DNA of 26,027 nt from Burkholderiales bacterium (GTDB lineage Bacteria > Pseudomonadota > Gammaproteobacteria > Burkholderiales > Burkholderiaceae_C), in NCBI GenBank assembly GCA_947372225.1, contig CANBSV010000029.1, positions 1-26,027 on the forward strand, written 5' to 3'. The translations under genes were made by a program, and so were the position numbers. Every line of letters begins with the position of its first letter. The first letter of the stretch is position 1. The notes under the pieces were generated by a model that was not told where the DNA came from, ran no database searches, and saw only the letters and a list, made by a program, of their open reading frames with translations. Of this stretch, positions 15,432 through 23,274 are shown one piece after another.

Positions 15432-16427
15432 TCAAGCGGATCGATCAAGAGAACGTTGACACAACTCTAGCAGAGCATCCTTGTGCGCCGAATCCTTCAG
15501 AACCGCCAAACTGCGTTGGGCGCACGCACTCTCTTCGCGTGCTGCGTCGCGGGTGGCGTCAAGTGCTCCTGTTCGACGGACGATGGAAATGACGTCTGAC
15601 AAACGCTCCACTTCGCCATGTTGAATCGCATTGCGAATCAGTTCTCGCTCTTCCTGGGTGCCACGCGCCATGGCGATTAGCAAGGGTAGTGTCGGCTTGC
15701 CCTCACGCAGGTCGTCTCCCACGTTCTTTCCAAGCTCCGAGGTCGAACCTTCGTAGTCGAGCAGATCGTCAATTAACTGGTAAGCGGTACCCAGCGAACG
15801 GCCATAGTCCGCGCATGCCTCTTCGATCTCCGGGGGGGAATCGGCCAGAACTGCCCCCAACCGGGCACTCGCTTCGAAAAGTTTGGCGGTTTTGTAGCGA
15901 ATCACCTTCAGATAGTCTGCGACTTGCAGATCCGGGTCGCGCATGTTCATGAGTTGCAAGACCTCGCCTTCCGCGATGACATTTGTTGCATCCGACAAGA
16001 CCTGAAGTACTCGCATCCGGTTGATGGAGACCATCATCTGGAATGCGCGGGAGTAGATGAAATCTCCCACCAAAACGCTAGCCGCGTTGCCAAAAACCGC
16101 ATTTGAAGTTTGGCGCCCTCGTCGCAGACCCGACTCGTCGACCACGTCGTCGTGAAGGAGGGTCGCCGTGTGGATGAACTCCACACATGCCGCTAATTCA
16201 TAGCGCTCTCGACCCTCGAATCCGAGCGCGTTCGCGAACAGCAACACCAACAAGGGCCTAATTCGCTTGCCACCCGCGCTGGTGATGTATCGGGCGATCT
16301 GATCGACTAGCGCCACCTCAGAGGTGAGCCGCCGCCGAATGACTGAGTCAACCTCGCGCATTTCTGCATCCATCGCGCCGAGGGTAGCGGGCTGCTTCGC
16401 GCCGCTGACTTGAGATGTTTCGCTCAC
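15432..16427 (-). CDS. ispB: Octaprenyl/polyprenyl diphosphate synthase IspB
   Basis: This trans-polyprenyl synthase extends farnesyl diphosphate with isopentenyl diphosphate to make the ubiquinone side chain. The 331-residue protein has both aspartate-rich Mg2+-binding motifs, DDVVD (93-97) and DDLLD (220-224), plus GGKRIRP (52-58) and the KTAKLF lysine motif. Length fits the family. The start is a GTG at 16427, supported by AAGGA a few bases upstream and a TATAAT box further upstream. It is divergent from rplU-rpmA, the neighbourhood typical of ispB in many proteobacteria. The chain length of the product cannot be read from the sequence; octaprenyl is assumed from relatives. Confidence 0.96.
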   Translation of the reverse strand: MSETSQVSGAKQPATLGAMDAEMREVDSVIRRRLTSEVALVDQIARYITSAGGKRIRPLLVLLFANALGFEGRERYELAACVEFIHTATLLHDDVVDESGLRRGRQTSNAVFGNAASVLVGDFIYSRAFQMMVSINRMRVLQVLSDATNVIAEGEVLQLMNMRDPDLQVADYLKVIRYKTAKLFEASARLGAVLADSPPEIEEACADYGRSLGTAYQLIDDLLDYEGSTSELGKNVGDDLREGKPTLPLLIAMARGTQEERELIRNAIQHGEVERLSDVISIVRRTGALDATRDAAREESACAQRSLAVLKDSAHKDALLELCQRSLDRSA

Positions 16428-16453
16428 GCGATCCTTACAGACTGAAAAGTGAA

Positions 16454-16459
16454 ATTATA
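16454..16459 (-). promoter_or_regulatory. Probable ispB -10 box
   Basis: A consensus TATAAT lies on the minus strand 27 bases before the GTG start of ispB, in the divergent ispB/rplU region. No good -35 hexamer is seen at 16-18 bases, so the call rests on the -10 box and its position. Confidence 0.45.
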
Positions 16460-16589
16460 GAAACCGGCGATCGCCGACAGTTTGACGGTGGATTTGCGCG
16501 TCATTGTGCTAAAGTTCTGGGTTCTGTGCGCGGTCTGGGATCACATGATCGCCAGTCGGGGGCCGGGAACCAAATTGGAAGGTGCTGAT

Positions 16590-16901
16590 ATGTATGCGGT
16601 CATTAAAACCGGTGGGAAGCAATACCGGGTCGCCACCGGCGAGAAGGTAAAAGTCGAGAAAATTGTCGCGGATGTCGGCCAAGAGATCACGATTGATCAA
16701 GTCTTGGCGGTGGGCGAGGGCGCTGACATGAGGGTGGGTTCGCCGTTGATCGCTGGCGTCACCGTGACGGCCACTGTGACTGCGCAGGGCAGGCTCCCTA
16801 AGGTGCGCATCTTTAAGATGCGGCGCCGTAAGCACTACCAAAAGCGCCAAGGTCACCGGCAGTCTTTTACGGAAATTGAGATCGGCGCCGTCAACGGCTG
16901 A
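16590..16901 (+). CDS. rplU: 50S ribosomal protein L21
   Basis: A 103-residue structural protein that binds 23S rRNA in the large subunit. It begins MYAVIKTGGKQYRVATGEK, includes KVRIFKMRRRKHYQKRQGHR (about 72-91, the basic rRNA-binding stretch) and ends EIEIGAVNG. The ATG at 16590 matches the family start and follows GGAAGG; a longer in-frame reading from 16482 is not family sequence. It forms an operon with rpmA, 30 bases downstream. Confidence 0.99.
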   Translation: MYAVIKTGGKQYRVATGEKVKVEKIVADVGQEITIDQVLAVGEGADMRVGSPLIAGVTVTATVTAQGRLPKVRIFKMRRRKHYQKRQGHRQSFTEIEIGAVNG

Positions 16902-16931
16902 ATCCAGTAACTCAATCCTACAGAGTAAATC

Positions 16932-17189
16932 ATGGCACAGAAAAAAGGCGGCGGCTCAACGCGCAACGGACGAGATTCCCAGCCAAAAATGTTGGGGGTG
17001 AAGGCCTACGGAGGTGAGTTGATTTCCTCGGGGTCCATCATTGTTCGTCAACGGGGAACGCAGTTTCATCCCGGTGTGAATGTCGGGGTAGGGCGGGATC
17101 ACACCCTCTTTGCGTTGGCTGACGGTGAGGTGGTTTTTTCTGTGAAAGGCCCGCAGAATCGCCGCACCGTGAGCATCAAGACCCACTGA
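16932..17189 (+). CDS. rpmA: 50S ribosomal protein L27
   Basis: An 85-residue ribosomal protein whose N-terminus reaches the peptidyl transferase centre. It starts MAQKKGGGSTRNGRDSQ, so no N-terminal cleavage extension of the Firmicutes type is present. The conserved core GGELISSGSIIVRQRGTQFH follows. It is the second gene of the rplU-rpmA operon and is followed by a rho-independent terminator. Confidence 0.99.
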   Translation: MAQKKGGGSTRNGRDSQPKMLGVKAYGGELISSGSIIVRQRGTQFHPGVNVGVGRDHTLFALADGEVVFSVKGPQNRRTVSIKTH

Positions 17190-17212
17190 ATTTAAACACG
17201 TGAGTGTTCTGG

Positions 17213-17240
17213 AGCCCCGGTTCGCCGGGGCTTTTGTTTT
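17213..17240 (+). terminator. Rho-independent terminator of rplU-rpmA
   Basis: An 8-bp stem AGCCCCGG/CCGGGGCT closes a TTCG tetraloop and is followed by TTTTGTTTTT. It begins 24 bases after the rpmA stop codon and separates the ribosomal protein genes from obgE. Confidence 0.95.
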
Positions 17241-17242
17241 TC

Positions 17243-17248
17243 TAGAAT
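17243..17248 (+). promoter_or_regulatory. Possible obgE -10 box
   Basis: TAGAAT directly follows the rpmA terminator, 75 bases before the obgE start. A promoter is expected here because the terminator isolates obgE from rplU-rpmA. The -35 position would fall within the hairpin and is a poor match (GTTCGC), so the call is weak. Confidence 0.3.
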
Positions 17249-17322
17249 GAATCGATCAATGCACTCATCGAGCGTTGAGAAGAGTTCATGTTATTCAGCT
17301 GATCAGTAGAAGCAACCAACCC

Positions 17323-18399
17323 ATGAAATTTGTCGACGAGGCCACTATCGATATTTCTGCCGGCGACGGAGGGAATGGTTGTATGAGCTTTCGTCGGGAG
17401 AAGTTCATTCCCTTCGGAGGACCCAACGGCGGCGATGGGGGTCGAGGCGGCAGTGTGTTCGCAGTCGGCGACCCGAACCTGAACACGCTCATAGACTATA
17501 GGTATGCTCGGCGACATGAGGCTCGACGTGGAGAAAATGGCCGTGGGTCAGATCAGTTTGGTGCGGCTGCCGAGGATATTATTCTTCGCATGCCGATGGG
17601 GACAATTATTACCAATACTGAAAACAATCAGGTTATTGCGGAACTACTTGTTCCCGATGAAAAGGTTTTGCTGGCGAAGGGTGGAGATGGCGGTTTTGGG
17701 AATTTACATTTTAAGACCAGTACAAATCGTGCACCAAGACAAAAAACACCTGGCTGGCCAGGAGAGAAATTTCACGTCCGGCTTGAATTGAGGATTTTGG
17801 CTGATGTTGGATTGCTGGGCATGCCCAATGCTGGAAAGTCAACTCTGATTGCCTCCATTTCGAACGCAAAACCCAAGATTGCCGATTACCCATTCACCAC
17901 ACTTCATCCAAATCTCGGGGTGGTTCGGGTCGCGCCAGAAAAAAGTTTTGTCGTCGCTGATATTCCGGGTCTGATTGAGGGTGCGTCCGAGGGTGCTGGT
18001 TTGGGACATTTGTTCTTGCGACATCTTCAGCGGACTCACCTCCTGTTGCATATGGTTGACATCGCCCCGTTTGACTCGGCTGTTGACGCAGTCGCGCAGG
18101 CAAAAGCTATCGTTCGTGAGCTGAAGAAGTACGACGAGTCACTCTACGAAAAGCCACGCTGGGTAGTGCTGAACAAACTGGACATGGTGCCTCCGGAAGA
18201 GCGTGCCGACCGCGTGGCTGACTTTGTAAAGCGCTTCAAATGGAAGGGCCCGCTTTTCCAGATCTCGGCGCTCACACGTGAGGGTTGTGAGAACCTCAAC
18301 CGTGCAATCTATGACCATGTCGCAGGGTCCAAGAATGCACCACCCATCGAGGCGGACCCACGATTTATTGACGACCTTAACGGCGCCGATTTGGGATGA
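17323..18399 (+). CDS. obgE: GTPase ObgE (CgtA)
   Basis: An essential GTPase that acts in 50S subunit assembly and stress signalling. The 358-residue protein has the glycine-rich Obg fold (1-158, including GDGGNGCMSFRREK and GGPNGGDGGRGG) and a G domain. G motifs are GMPNAGKST (166-174), DIPG (213-216), NKLD (284-287) and SALTREG (315-321). The C-terminus is a short acidic tail; the OCT domain of Gram-positive Obg is absent. The ATG at 17323 matches the family (MKFVDEATIDI), with a poor Shine-Dalgarno. Codons between about 17566 and 17720 are markedly AT-rich (ATT, AAT, TTA types) compared with the rest. The stop overlaps the proB start as ATGA. Confidence 0.97.
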   Translation: MKFVDEATIDISAGDGGNGCMSFRREKFIPFGGPNGGDGGRGGSVFAVGDPNLNTLIDYRYARRHEARRGENGRGSDQFGAAAEDIILRMPMGTIITNTENNQVIAELLVPDEKVLLAKGGDGGFGNLHFKTSTNRAPRQKTPGWPGEKFHVRLELRILADVGLLGMPNAGKSTLIASISNAKPKIADYPFTTLHPNLGVVRVAPEKSFVVADIPGLIEGASEGAGLGHLFLRHLQRTHLLLHMVDIAPFDSAVDAVAQAKAIVRELKKYDESLYEKPRWVVLNKLDMVPPEERADRVADFVKRFKWKGPLFQISALTREGCENLNRAIYDHVAGSKNAPPIEADPRFIDDLNGADLG

Positions 18400-19514
18400 G
18401 TCAGATCCTGGAAAGCGCTAGTCGCATTGTCGTGAAGGTGGGCTCGAGCCTGGTGACGAACGATGGTCGGGGTCTCGACGGTGGCGCCATTGAGAACTGG
18501 TGCCGGCAGTTAGCTATTCTGACTGCTCAAGGTCGTGAACTCGTGATGGTGTCGAGCGGCGCCATTGCAGAGGGTATGAAGCGTCTTGGTTGGCCAGCGC
18601 GGCCCCGGCAGTTGCATGAGTTGCAGGCCGCAGCTGCGGTGGGTCAAATGGGCCTGGCGCAGATGTACGAGTCGATGCTCCGACAGCACGATGTGAAAAG
18701 TGCACAAGTGCTGCTCACTCATGCTGATCTCGCTGATCGGGAAAGGTACCTGAATGCCCGGTCGACTCTCCTTACATTATTGGAATTAAATGTTATTCCA
18801 ATCATTAATGAAAATGACACGGTGGTCAATGAGGAGATAAAGTTTGGAGATAATGACACGCTTGGATCTCTGGTTGCCAATTTAATTGAGGCGGACGCTC
18901 TTATTATATTAACAGATCAGTCCGGCCTGTATTCGGGGGATCCGAGAAAGAACCCTGATGCCCATCTGATCCAGACCGCTTTGGCTGGGGATCCTGAGCT
19001 GGAGCGGATGGCTGGTGGCGCTGGTAGTAGTATTGGCCGGGGCGGAATGATAACCAAGATACTGGCAGCGAAGCGAGCCGCGCGAAGCGGGGCTAGCACA
19101 GTGATAGCTTGGGGGCGCGAGCCAGATGTTTTGCTGCGGCTGTGTGCTGGTGAGGATCTGGGTACGGAACTCAGGGTTCAAACCCCAAAGCTCGCCGCCC
19201 GAAAGCAATGGATGATCGATCAGTTGCAGTTGCGTGGGGCCGTAACTGTCGATCCAGGCGCTTTTCTCAAAATCCGTGATGGTGGCAAGAGCCTTCTACC
19301 GGTCGGCATCGTTGAGGTGAGAGGCGAATTCCATCGCGGAGACATCATCTCGGTCTACGGTCTTGATGGAAGTGAAGTGGCTCGCGGGCTGACCAACTAC
19401 TCAAGTGGTGAGGCAAGGCTCATAGCGAGAAAATCATCAAGCGAGTTCGAGTCTATTTTGGGATTTATCTGTGAGCCAGAAATGATTCACAGGGATAATA
19501 TGGTTTTATTATAA
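18396..19514 (+). CDS. proB: Glutamate 5-kinase
   Basis: ProB phosphorylates glutamate, the first and feedback-controlled step of proline synthesis. The 372-residue protein has an amino-acid kinase domain (1 to about 255) with VVKVGSSLVT (12-21), VSSGAIAEG, INENDTVV and GDNDTLGSLVA, followed by a C-terminal PUA domain (about 275-355). The start ATG at 18396 overlaps the obgE stop by four bases (ATGA), suggesting coupling. Within the gene, 18781-18840 has only 19 G/C in 60 bases, and codons such as ATA and TTA appear (for example near 18905), unlike the GC-rich flanks. The 3' end is also AT-rich and overlaps the end of rppH on the other strand by six bases. The reading frame and motifs are intact. 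Confidence 0.97.
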   Translation: MSQILESASRIVVKVGSSLVTNDGRGLDGGAIENWCRQLAILTAQGRELVMVSSGAIAEGMKRLGWPARPRQLHELQAAAAVGQMGLAQMYESMLRQHDVKSAQVLLTHADLADRERYLNARSTLLTLLELNVIPIINENDTVVNEEIKFGDNDTLGSLVANLIEADALIILTDQSGLYSGDPRKNPDAHLIQTALAGDPELERMAGGAGSSIGRGGMITKILAAKRAARSGASTVIAWGREPDVLLRLCAGEDLGTELRVQTPKLAARKQWMIDQLQLRGAVTVDPGAFLKIRDGGKSLLPVGIVEVRGEFHRGDIISVYGLDGSEVARGLTNYSSGEARLIARKSSSEFESILGFICEPEMIHRDNMVLL

Positions 19515-20156
19515 AATATCATCGCCAGCGAGTTTTTTTTGGTTCGCTACTTCCGCTGTATTTAATTGATCTCCAGCGACTAATGGGTGGTATTTTTTGG
19601 AATGGTTGGTGTTGTTCAAAGATTTCGTCTCTGAATTATTCAATGAGCCAGAATTGGGCATCTTTGGTTGCCTGATTTGGCCCGATTTCGGTAAGAATTT
19701 TGATAACTCAGTAAGCGCTGTCTGGTACACATCTCGTTTGAAGTCTATGACCACTTCCAAGGGGATCCAATATTCGTGCCACCGCCATGCATCAAATTCC
19801 GGGTGGTTGGTAGCACGAAGATTCATGTCGCTATCTCTTCCGGTCAGTTGGAGCAGAAACCAGATCTGCTTTTGACCTCTGTAATGGCCACGTGACTCGC
19901 GTCGAATGAATCTGTCTGGAACCTCGTAGCGCAGCCAGTCACGGGTGCGGGCAATGATGCGGACATGGTCGGGAAATAAACCCACCTCTTCATGCAGTTC
20001 CCGATACATCGCCTGCTCTGGCGTTTCTCCGTACTTGATCCCACCTTGAGGGAATTGCCAAGAGTGCGTTCTAAGGCGCTTGCCCCAAAACACCTCGTTC
20101 CGGTGATTGAGCAGTACGATCCCGACGTTGGGCCGGAACCCCTCACGGTCGAGCAT
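19509..20156 (-). CDS. rppH: RNA pyrophosphohydrolase RppH
   Basis: RppH removes pyrophosphate from 5' triphosphate RNA ends and so triggers RNase E-dependent mRNA decay. The 215-residue protein begins MLDREGFRPNVGIVLLNHRN and has a complete Nudix box at residues 38-60 (GGIKYGETPEQ to REL-HEEVGL), then DRFIRRESRGHYRGQKQIWF, typical of RppH. The start ATG at 20156 follows GGAGA. From about residue 155 the protein becomes a 60-residue Asn/Ser/Lys-rich tail encoded by AT-rich DNA; this tail looks variable and unstructured. The gene is convergent with proB (6-base overlap) and divergent from proS. Confidence 0.96.
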   Translation of the reverse strand: MLDREGFRPNVGIVLLNHRNEVFWGKRLRTHSWQFPQGGIKYGETPEQAMYRELHEEVGLFPDHVRIIARTRDWLRYEVPDRFIRRESRGHYRGQKQIWFLLQLTGRDSDMNLRATNHPEFDAWRWHEYWIPLEVVIDFKRDVYQTALTELSKFLPKSGQIRQPKMPNSGSLNNSETKSLNNTNHSKKYHPLVAGDQLNTAEVANQKKLAGDDIL

Positions 20157-20297
20157 AATCTTCTCCAGAATCCCTGATTATTTTCATTATTGCATTTGGT
20201 ATGGGTGGGCCGAGCCCCAGCCGCGTCGGTCATCCAATGCCGCCAGCATACTGCCCATAAATCCGTTTATTTGGTGCCCGTTTGGGCTCATGTCGTC

Positions 20298-22040
20298 ATG
20301 AAGTTGTCCCAGTTTTTTATTTCGACCCTGAAGGAAGCGCCGGCGGAAGCCGAAGTGGTGAGCCACCAGCTGATGCTGCGCGCAGGCTTCATCAAGCGCC
20401 TGAGCGCAGGGATCTACTCCTACATGCCTATGGGCCTTCGTGTCATTCGCAAGGTTGAGGCCATCGTGCGTGAGGAAATGGTGCGCGCAGGTGCCGTCGA
20501 GTTGTTGATGCCTTTGGTTCAGCCAGCCGAGCTTTGGCAAGAAACCGGCCGTTTTGACAAGATGGGCCCGGAGTTGTTGCGTGTCAAGGACCGGCACGAC
20601 AGGAACTTCATCATTCAACCAACGAGCGAGGAAGTCATTACCGACATTGCCCGTCAGGAACTGCGCAGTTACCGCTCGCTGCCGAAGAACTTCTTCCACA
20701 TCCAGACCAAATTTCGCGACGAGCGTCGGCCGCGTTTTGGTGTGATGCGCGGCCGCGAGTTCACGATGAAAGACGCATACTCGTTTGACCGCGACGCGGC
20801 TTCGGCCGCCACGAGTTATGACGCCATGTATGGCGCTTACATCCGGATTTTTGAGCGGCTTGGTTTGACTTTTCGTGCGGTCGCTGCGGACACAGGTGCT
20901 ATCGGAGGCGACCGCTCGCATGAGTTTCAGGTGATTGCCGAGACGGGCGAGGATGCGGTGGTCTATTCGCCGCAGTCTAGTTATGCGGCCAATATGGAAT
21001 TGGCCGAAGCCTTGTCGCTGATAGATGTGCGCGGTTCCGCCACGCGGGCCATGGCAAAGACGATAACCCCGGGGTGCTCTACCTGCGAAGAGGTCGCGGC
21101 TTTTCTGAGCGTGCCCTTGGAGTCCACGGTCAAGTCATTGGTGCTCGCGACCGATGCGCCTGAGGGATCGTCTTTTGCTCAGCCCTCTTTGTTCTTGCTG
21201 TTGGTCCGGGGCGACCACTCACTCAACGAGGTGAAAGTTGGCAAGCTGCCAGGCCTCAAGCAGGGCTATCGATTCGCCAGCGCTGCAGAAATTCTCGACA
21301 GTTTTGGTTGCAAGCCAGGATCTCTGGGTCCGGTGGGGGTGCCGGCTTCGATCACCGTCATTGCCGATCGAACCGTGGCAAAGATGAACGATTTCATCTG
21401 CGGAGCGAACGACGACGGTTTTCACCACGTTGGAGTGAATTGGACGCGCGACCTGCCTGAGCCACATCTGGTGGCCGACATTCGCAATGTTGTCGAGGGC
21501 GACCCGTCGCCGGACGGAAGCGGACCTCTTTCCATACAGCGTGGCATTGAAGTGGGGCACGTTTTCTATCTTGGTACCAAGTACAGCGAGGCGATGGGTG
21601 CCACCTATTTGGACGAGGGCGGCAAGCCGCGGTTGATGGAAATGGGCTGCTACGGCATTGGAATCACGCGAATCCTTGGCGCGGCAGTAGAACAGTCGCA
21701 TGACGACCGTGGAATGATCTGGCCCACGTCAATCGCACCGTTTGCCGTGGTGATCTGCCCCATCGGTTATGACCGCTCTGAGGCGGTCAAGACTGCTGCC
21801 GATGAGTTGCACTCTTCCCTGGTGGCGGCTGGGATCGATGCCGTACTTGACGATCGCGGCGAACGCCCAGGTGCGATGTTTGCCGACTGGGAACTCATTG
21901 GAGTTCCCCACCGGGTGGTGATCGGGGACCGCGGACTCAAGGATGGTGTCGTGGAATATCAGGGGCGGCGCGACTCGGCAGCGTCAGCCATACCGTTGGC
22001 GGGCGTTGTAGGTTGGCTGAAGGCGACGATGGCGATATGA
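20298..22040 (+). CDS. proS: Prolyl-tRNA synthetase
   Basis: A class II aminoacyl-tRNA synthetase charging tRNA-Pro. The 580-residue protein is of the bacterial type, with a YbaK-like editing insertion (about 225-385) between motifs 2 and 3. Motif 2 reads FRDERRPRFGVMRGREF, motif 3 is GCYGIGITRILGAAVEQ, and the C-terminal anticodon-binding domain contains VVICPIGYDRSE. The editing domain would hydrolyse Ala-tRNA-Pro. The ATG at 20298 gives the family start MKLSQFFISTLKEAPAEAE; a longer reading from 20190 adds non-family residues. No strong Shine-Dalgarno is seen. The stop overlaps the start of the next gene (ATGA). Confidence 0.98.
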   Translation: MKLSQFFISTLKEAPAEAEVVSHQLMLRAGFIKRLSAGIYSYMPMGLRVIRKVEAIVREEMVRAGAVELLMPLVQPAELWQETGRFDKMGPELLRVKDRHDRNFIIQPTSEEVITDIARQELRSYRSLPKNFFHIQTKFRDERRPRFGVMRGREFTMKDAYSFDRDAASAATSYDAMYGAYIRIFERLGLTFRAVAADTGAIGGDRSHEFQVIAETGEDAVVYSPQSSYAANMELAEALSLIDVRGSATRAMAKTITPGCSTCEEVAAFLSVPLESTVKSLVLATDAPEGSSFAQPSLFLLLVRGDHSLNEVKVGKLPGLKQGYRFASAAEILDSFGCKPGSLGPVGVPASITVIADRTVAKMNDFICGANDDGFHHVGVNWTRDLPEPHLVADIRNVVEGDPSPDGSGPLSIQRGIEVGHVFYLGTKYSEAMGATYLDEGGKPRLMEMGCYGIGITRILGAAVEQSHDDRGMIWPTSIAPFAVVICPIGYDRSEAVKTAADELHSSLVAAGIDAVLDDRGERPGAMFADWELIGVPHRVVIGDRGLKDGVVEYQGRRDSAASAIPLAGVVGWLKATMAI

Positions 22041-22651
22041 CGGTCAGCCGGCGAACCCTGTTGGCTTCTGGGCTGGTAACGCTGGCTCCTGTGTCAAGTG
22101 TGCGCGCCGGTGACCAGGTTGAGGAACCGCTGGCCGATGCGGTACGTTCCGCGCTGTCGGCGGCCATTGCAGAGGCCTCTCCTCCCAGGCCCGAGTTCGA
22201 CACGACGGAGTCGAGGCTTGTGTATCTTCGCTGGCTGAGCGCAGCGAGCGAGCGTCTCAAAGTCCGCAAGGCCGACTACGACGGCCGAGTCGAGTTTCTT
22301 GAGACCGTCTGGTACGAAAGCAAGCGCAAGGGCTTGGATCCGTCGCTGATCCTTGGCCTGATTCAGATTGAAAGTGGCTTTCGGAAGTACGCCATCAGCC
22401 CGGCCGGTGCCCGTGGTTACATGCAGGTCATGCCGTTTTGGTCCCGCCTGATTGGCGATGGCGACATCGGGCGGCTCTTCCATATGCAGACGAACCTGCG
22501 CTTCGGATGCGTGATCCTGCGGCATTACCTGGACCGTGAGGGCGGTGACCAATTCCTGGCGCTCGGCCGTTACAACGGCAGTCGCGGGCGCGCCGAGTAT
22601 CCGAACCTCGTGTTTGCTGCCAGACAGCAGTGGGATATCCGGGTCGTCTGA
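22037..22651 (+). CDS. Lytic transglycosylase (Slt-type), exported
   Basis: A small peptidoglycan-cleaving enzyme of the lysozyme-like transglycosylase family. The 204-residue protein starts MTVSRRTLLASGLVTLAPVS, a signal peptide with an SRRTLL sequence that resembles a Tat motif, cleaved probably after VRA. The catalytic domain (about 90-204) shows LIQIESGF with the likely catalytic Glu112, GYMQVMPFW (128-136) and ALGRYNGS. The ATG at 22037 overlaps the proS stop (ATGA). An upstream in-frame start at 22013 is disfavoured because it disrupts the signal peptide. The coupling to proS is common in Burkholderiales; the functional reason is unknown. Gene name not assigned. Confidence 0.9.
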   Translation: MTVSRRTLLASGLVTLAPVSSVRAGDQVEEPLADAVRSALSAAIAEASPPRPEFDTTESRLVYLRWLSAASERLKVRKADYDGRVEFLETVWYESKRKGLDPSLILGLIQIESGFRKYAISPAGARGYMQVMPFWSRLIGDGDIGRLFHMQTNLRFGCVILRHYLDREGGDQFLALGRYNGSRGRAEYPNLVFAARQQWDIRVV

Positions 22652-22663
22652 ACTCGGCCCGGA

Positions 22664-23251
22664 TCAAAGTCCGGTCCACGCCTGAGGCGCTGCTGATTCG
22701 ATGTCCATCAAGGACAGCACACGCTCGACACTGTCGTTGACCATCTCATCGATCGTGAGCCGACCGAGATAGAAGGCGGGCAGGGGCGGAAAGATGATGC
22801 CGCCCATTTCGGTGACGGACGTCATGTTGCGCAGGTGCGCCAGATTGAACGGGGTCTCTCGCACCATCAATACGAGCTTGCGGCGCTCCTTCAGAGCAAC
22901 GTCGGCGGCGCGGGTCAGCAGGTTGTCCGACAAGCCGAGTGCGACAGCAGCAAGCGTTTTCATTGAACACGGTGCAATCACCATCGCATGCGTGGCGAAC
23001 GAACCGCTGGCGATGGTGGCACCGACGTCTGCGGGGTTGTGGCAATGATCAGCCAGCCTCCCAAGCGCCGTGCGATCCAGTCCCAGTTCATGGTGAGCAT
23101 TTAATACGCCCGCAGGGCTCGCCACCAAGTGTGTTTCGTAGCCGACTTCCCTGCAGCGCTGAAGCAGGCGCACCCCGTAAATAGCTCCGGATGCTCCGGA
23201 TATCCCGATCACGACTCGGCCTTTGGGCGCCGAGCCCGGCGTACGTTTCAT
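22664..23251 (-). CDS. ubiX: Flavin prenyltransferase UbiX
   Basis: UbiX attaches a dimethylallyl group to FMN, making prenylated FMN, the cofactor of the decarboxylase UbiD in ubiquinone synthesis. The 195-residue flavoprotein shows the N-terminal GISGASGAIYGVRLL, the MVIAPCSMKTLAAVALGLSD segment (active-site region), ERRKLVLMVRETPFNLAHL and GGIIFPPLPAFY, all typical of the family. The start is the ATG at 23251; no good Shine-Dalgarno is visible. It converges with the lytic transglycosylase across 12 bases and follows grxD by 23 bases, so it is likely the last gene of the hemA-prfA-prmC-grxD-ubiX run. Confidence 0.97.
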   Translation of the reverse strand: MKRTPGSAPKGRVVIGISGASGAIYGVRLLQRCREVGYETHLVASPAGVLNAHHELGLDRTALGRLADHCHNPADVGATIASGSFATHAMVIAPCSMKTLAAVALGLSDNLLTRAADVALKERRKLVLMVRETPFNLAHLRNMTSVTEMGGIIFPPLPAFYLGRLTIDEMVNDSVERVLSLMDIESAAPQAWTGL

Positions 23252-23274
23252 GGGCGGTGAGGGGAGCAGAGAGT

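Noticed and set aside
16482..16515. Possible rplU promoter: TTGACG at 16482 and TAAAGT at 16510
   Set aside because: The spacing is 22 bases, too long for a sigma70 promoter, and the hexamer at the proper distance (TGTGCT) is poor. A promoter must exist in this gap but I cannot place it.
20187..20921. Open frame of 244 codons on the minus strand opposite proS
   Set aside because: It is antisense to the conserved N-terminal part of proS and the product resembles no known family.
22659..22674. Small hairpin CCGGA/TCCGG between the transglycosylase and ubiX
   Set aside because: The stem has only 5 bp, there is no U run, and it overlaps the ubiX stop region. It is not convincing as a terminator.
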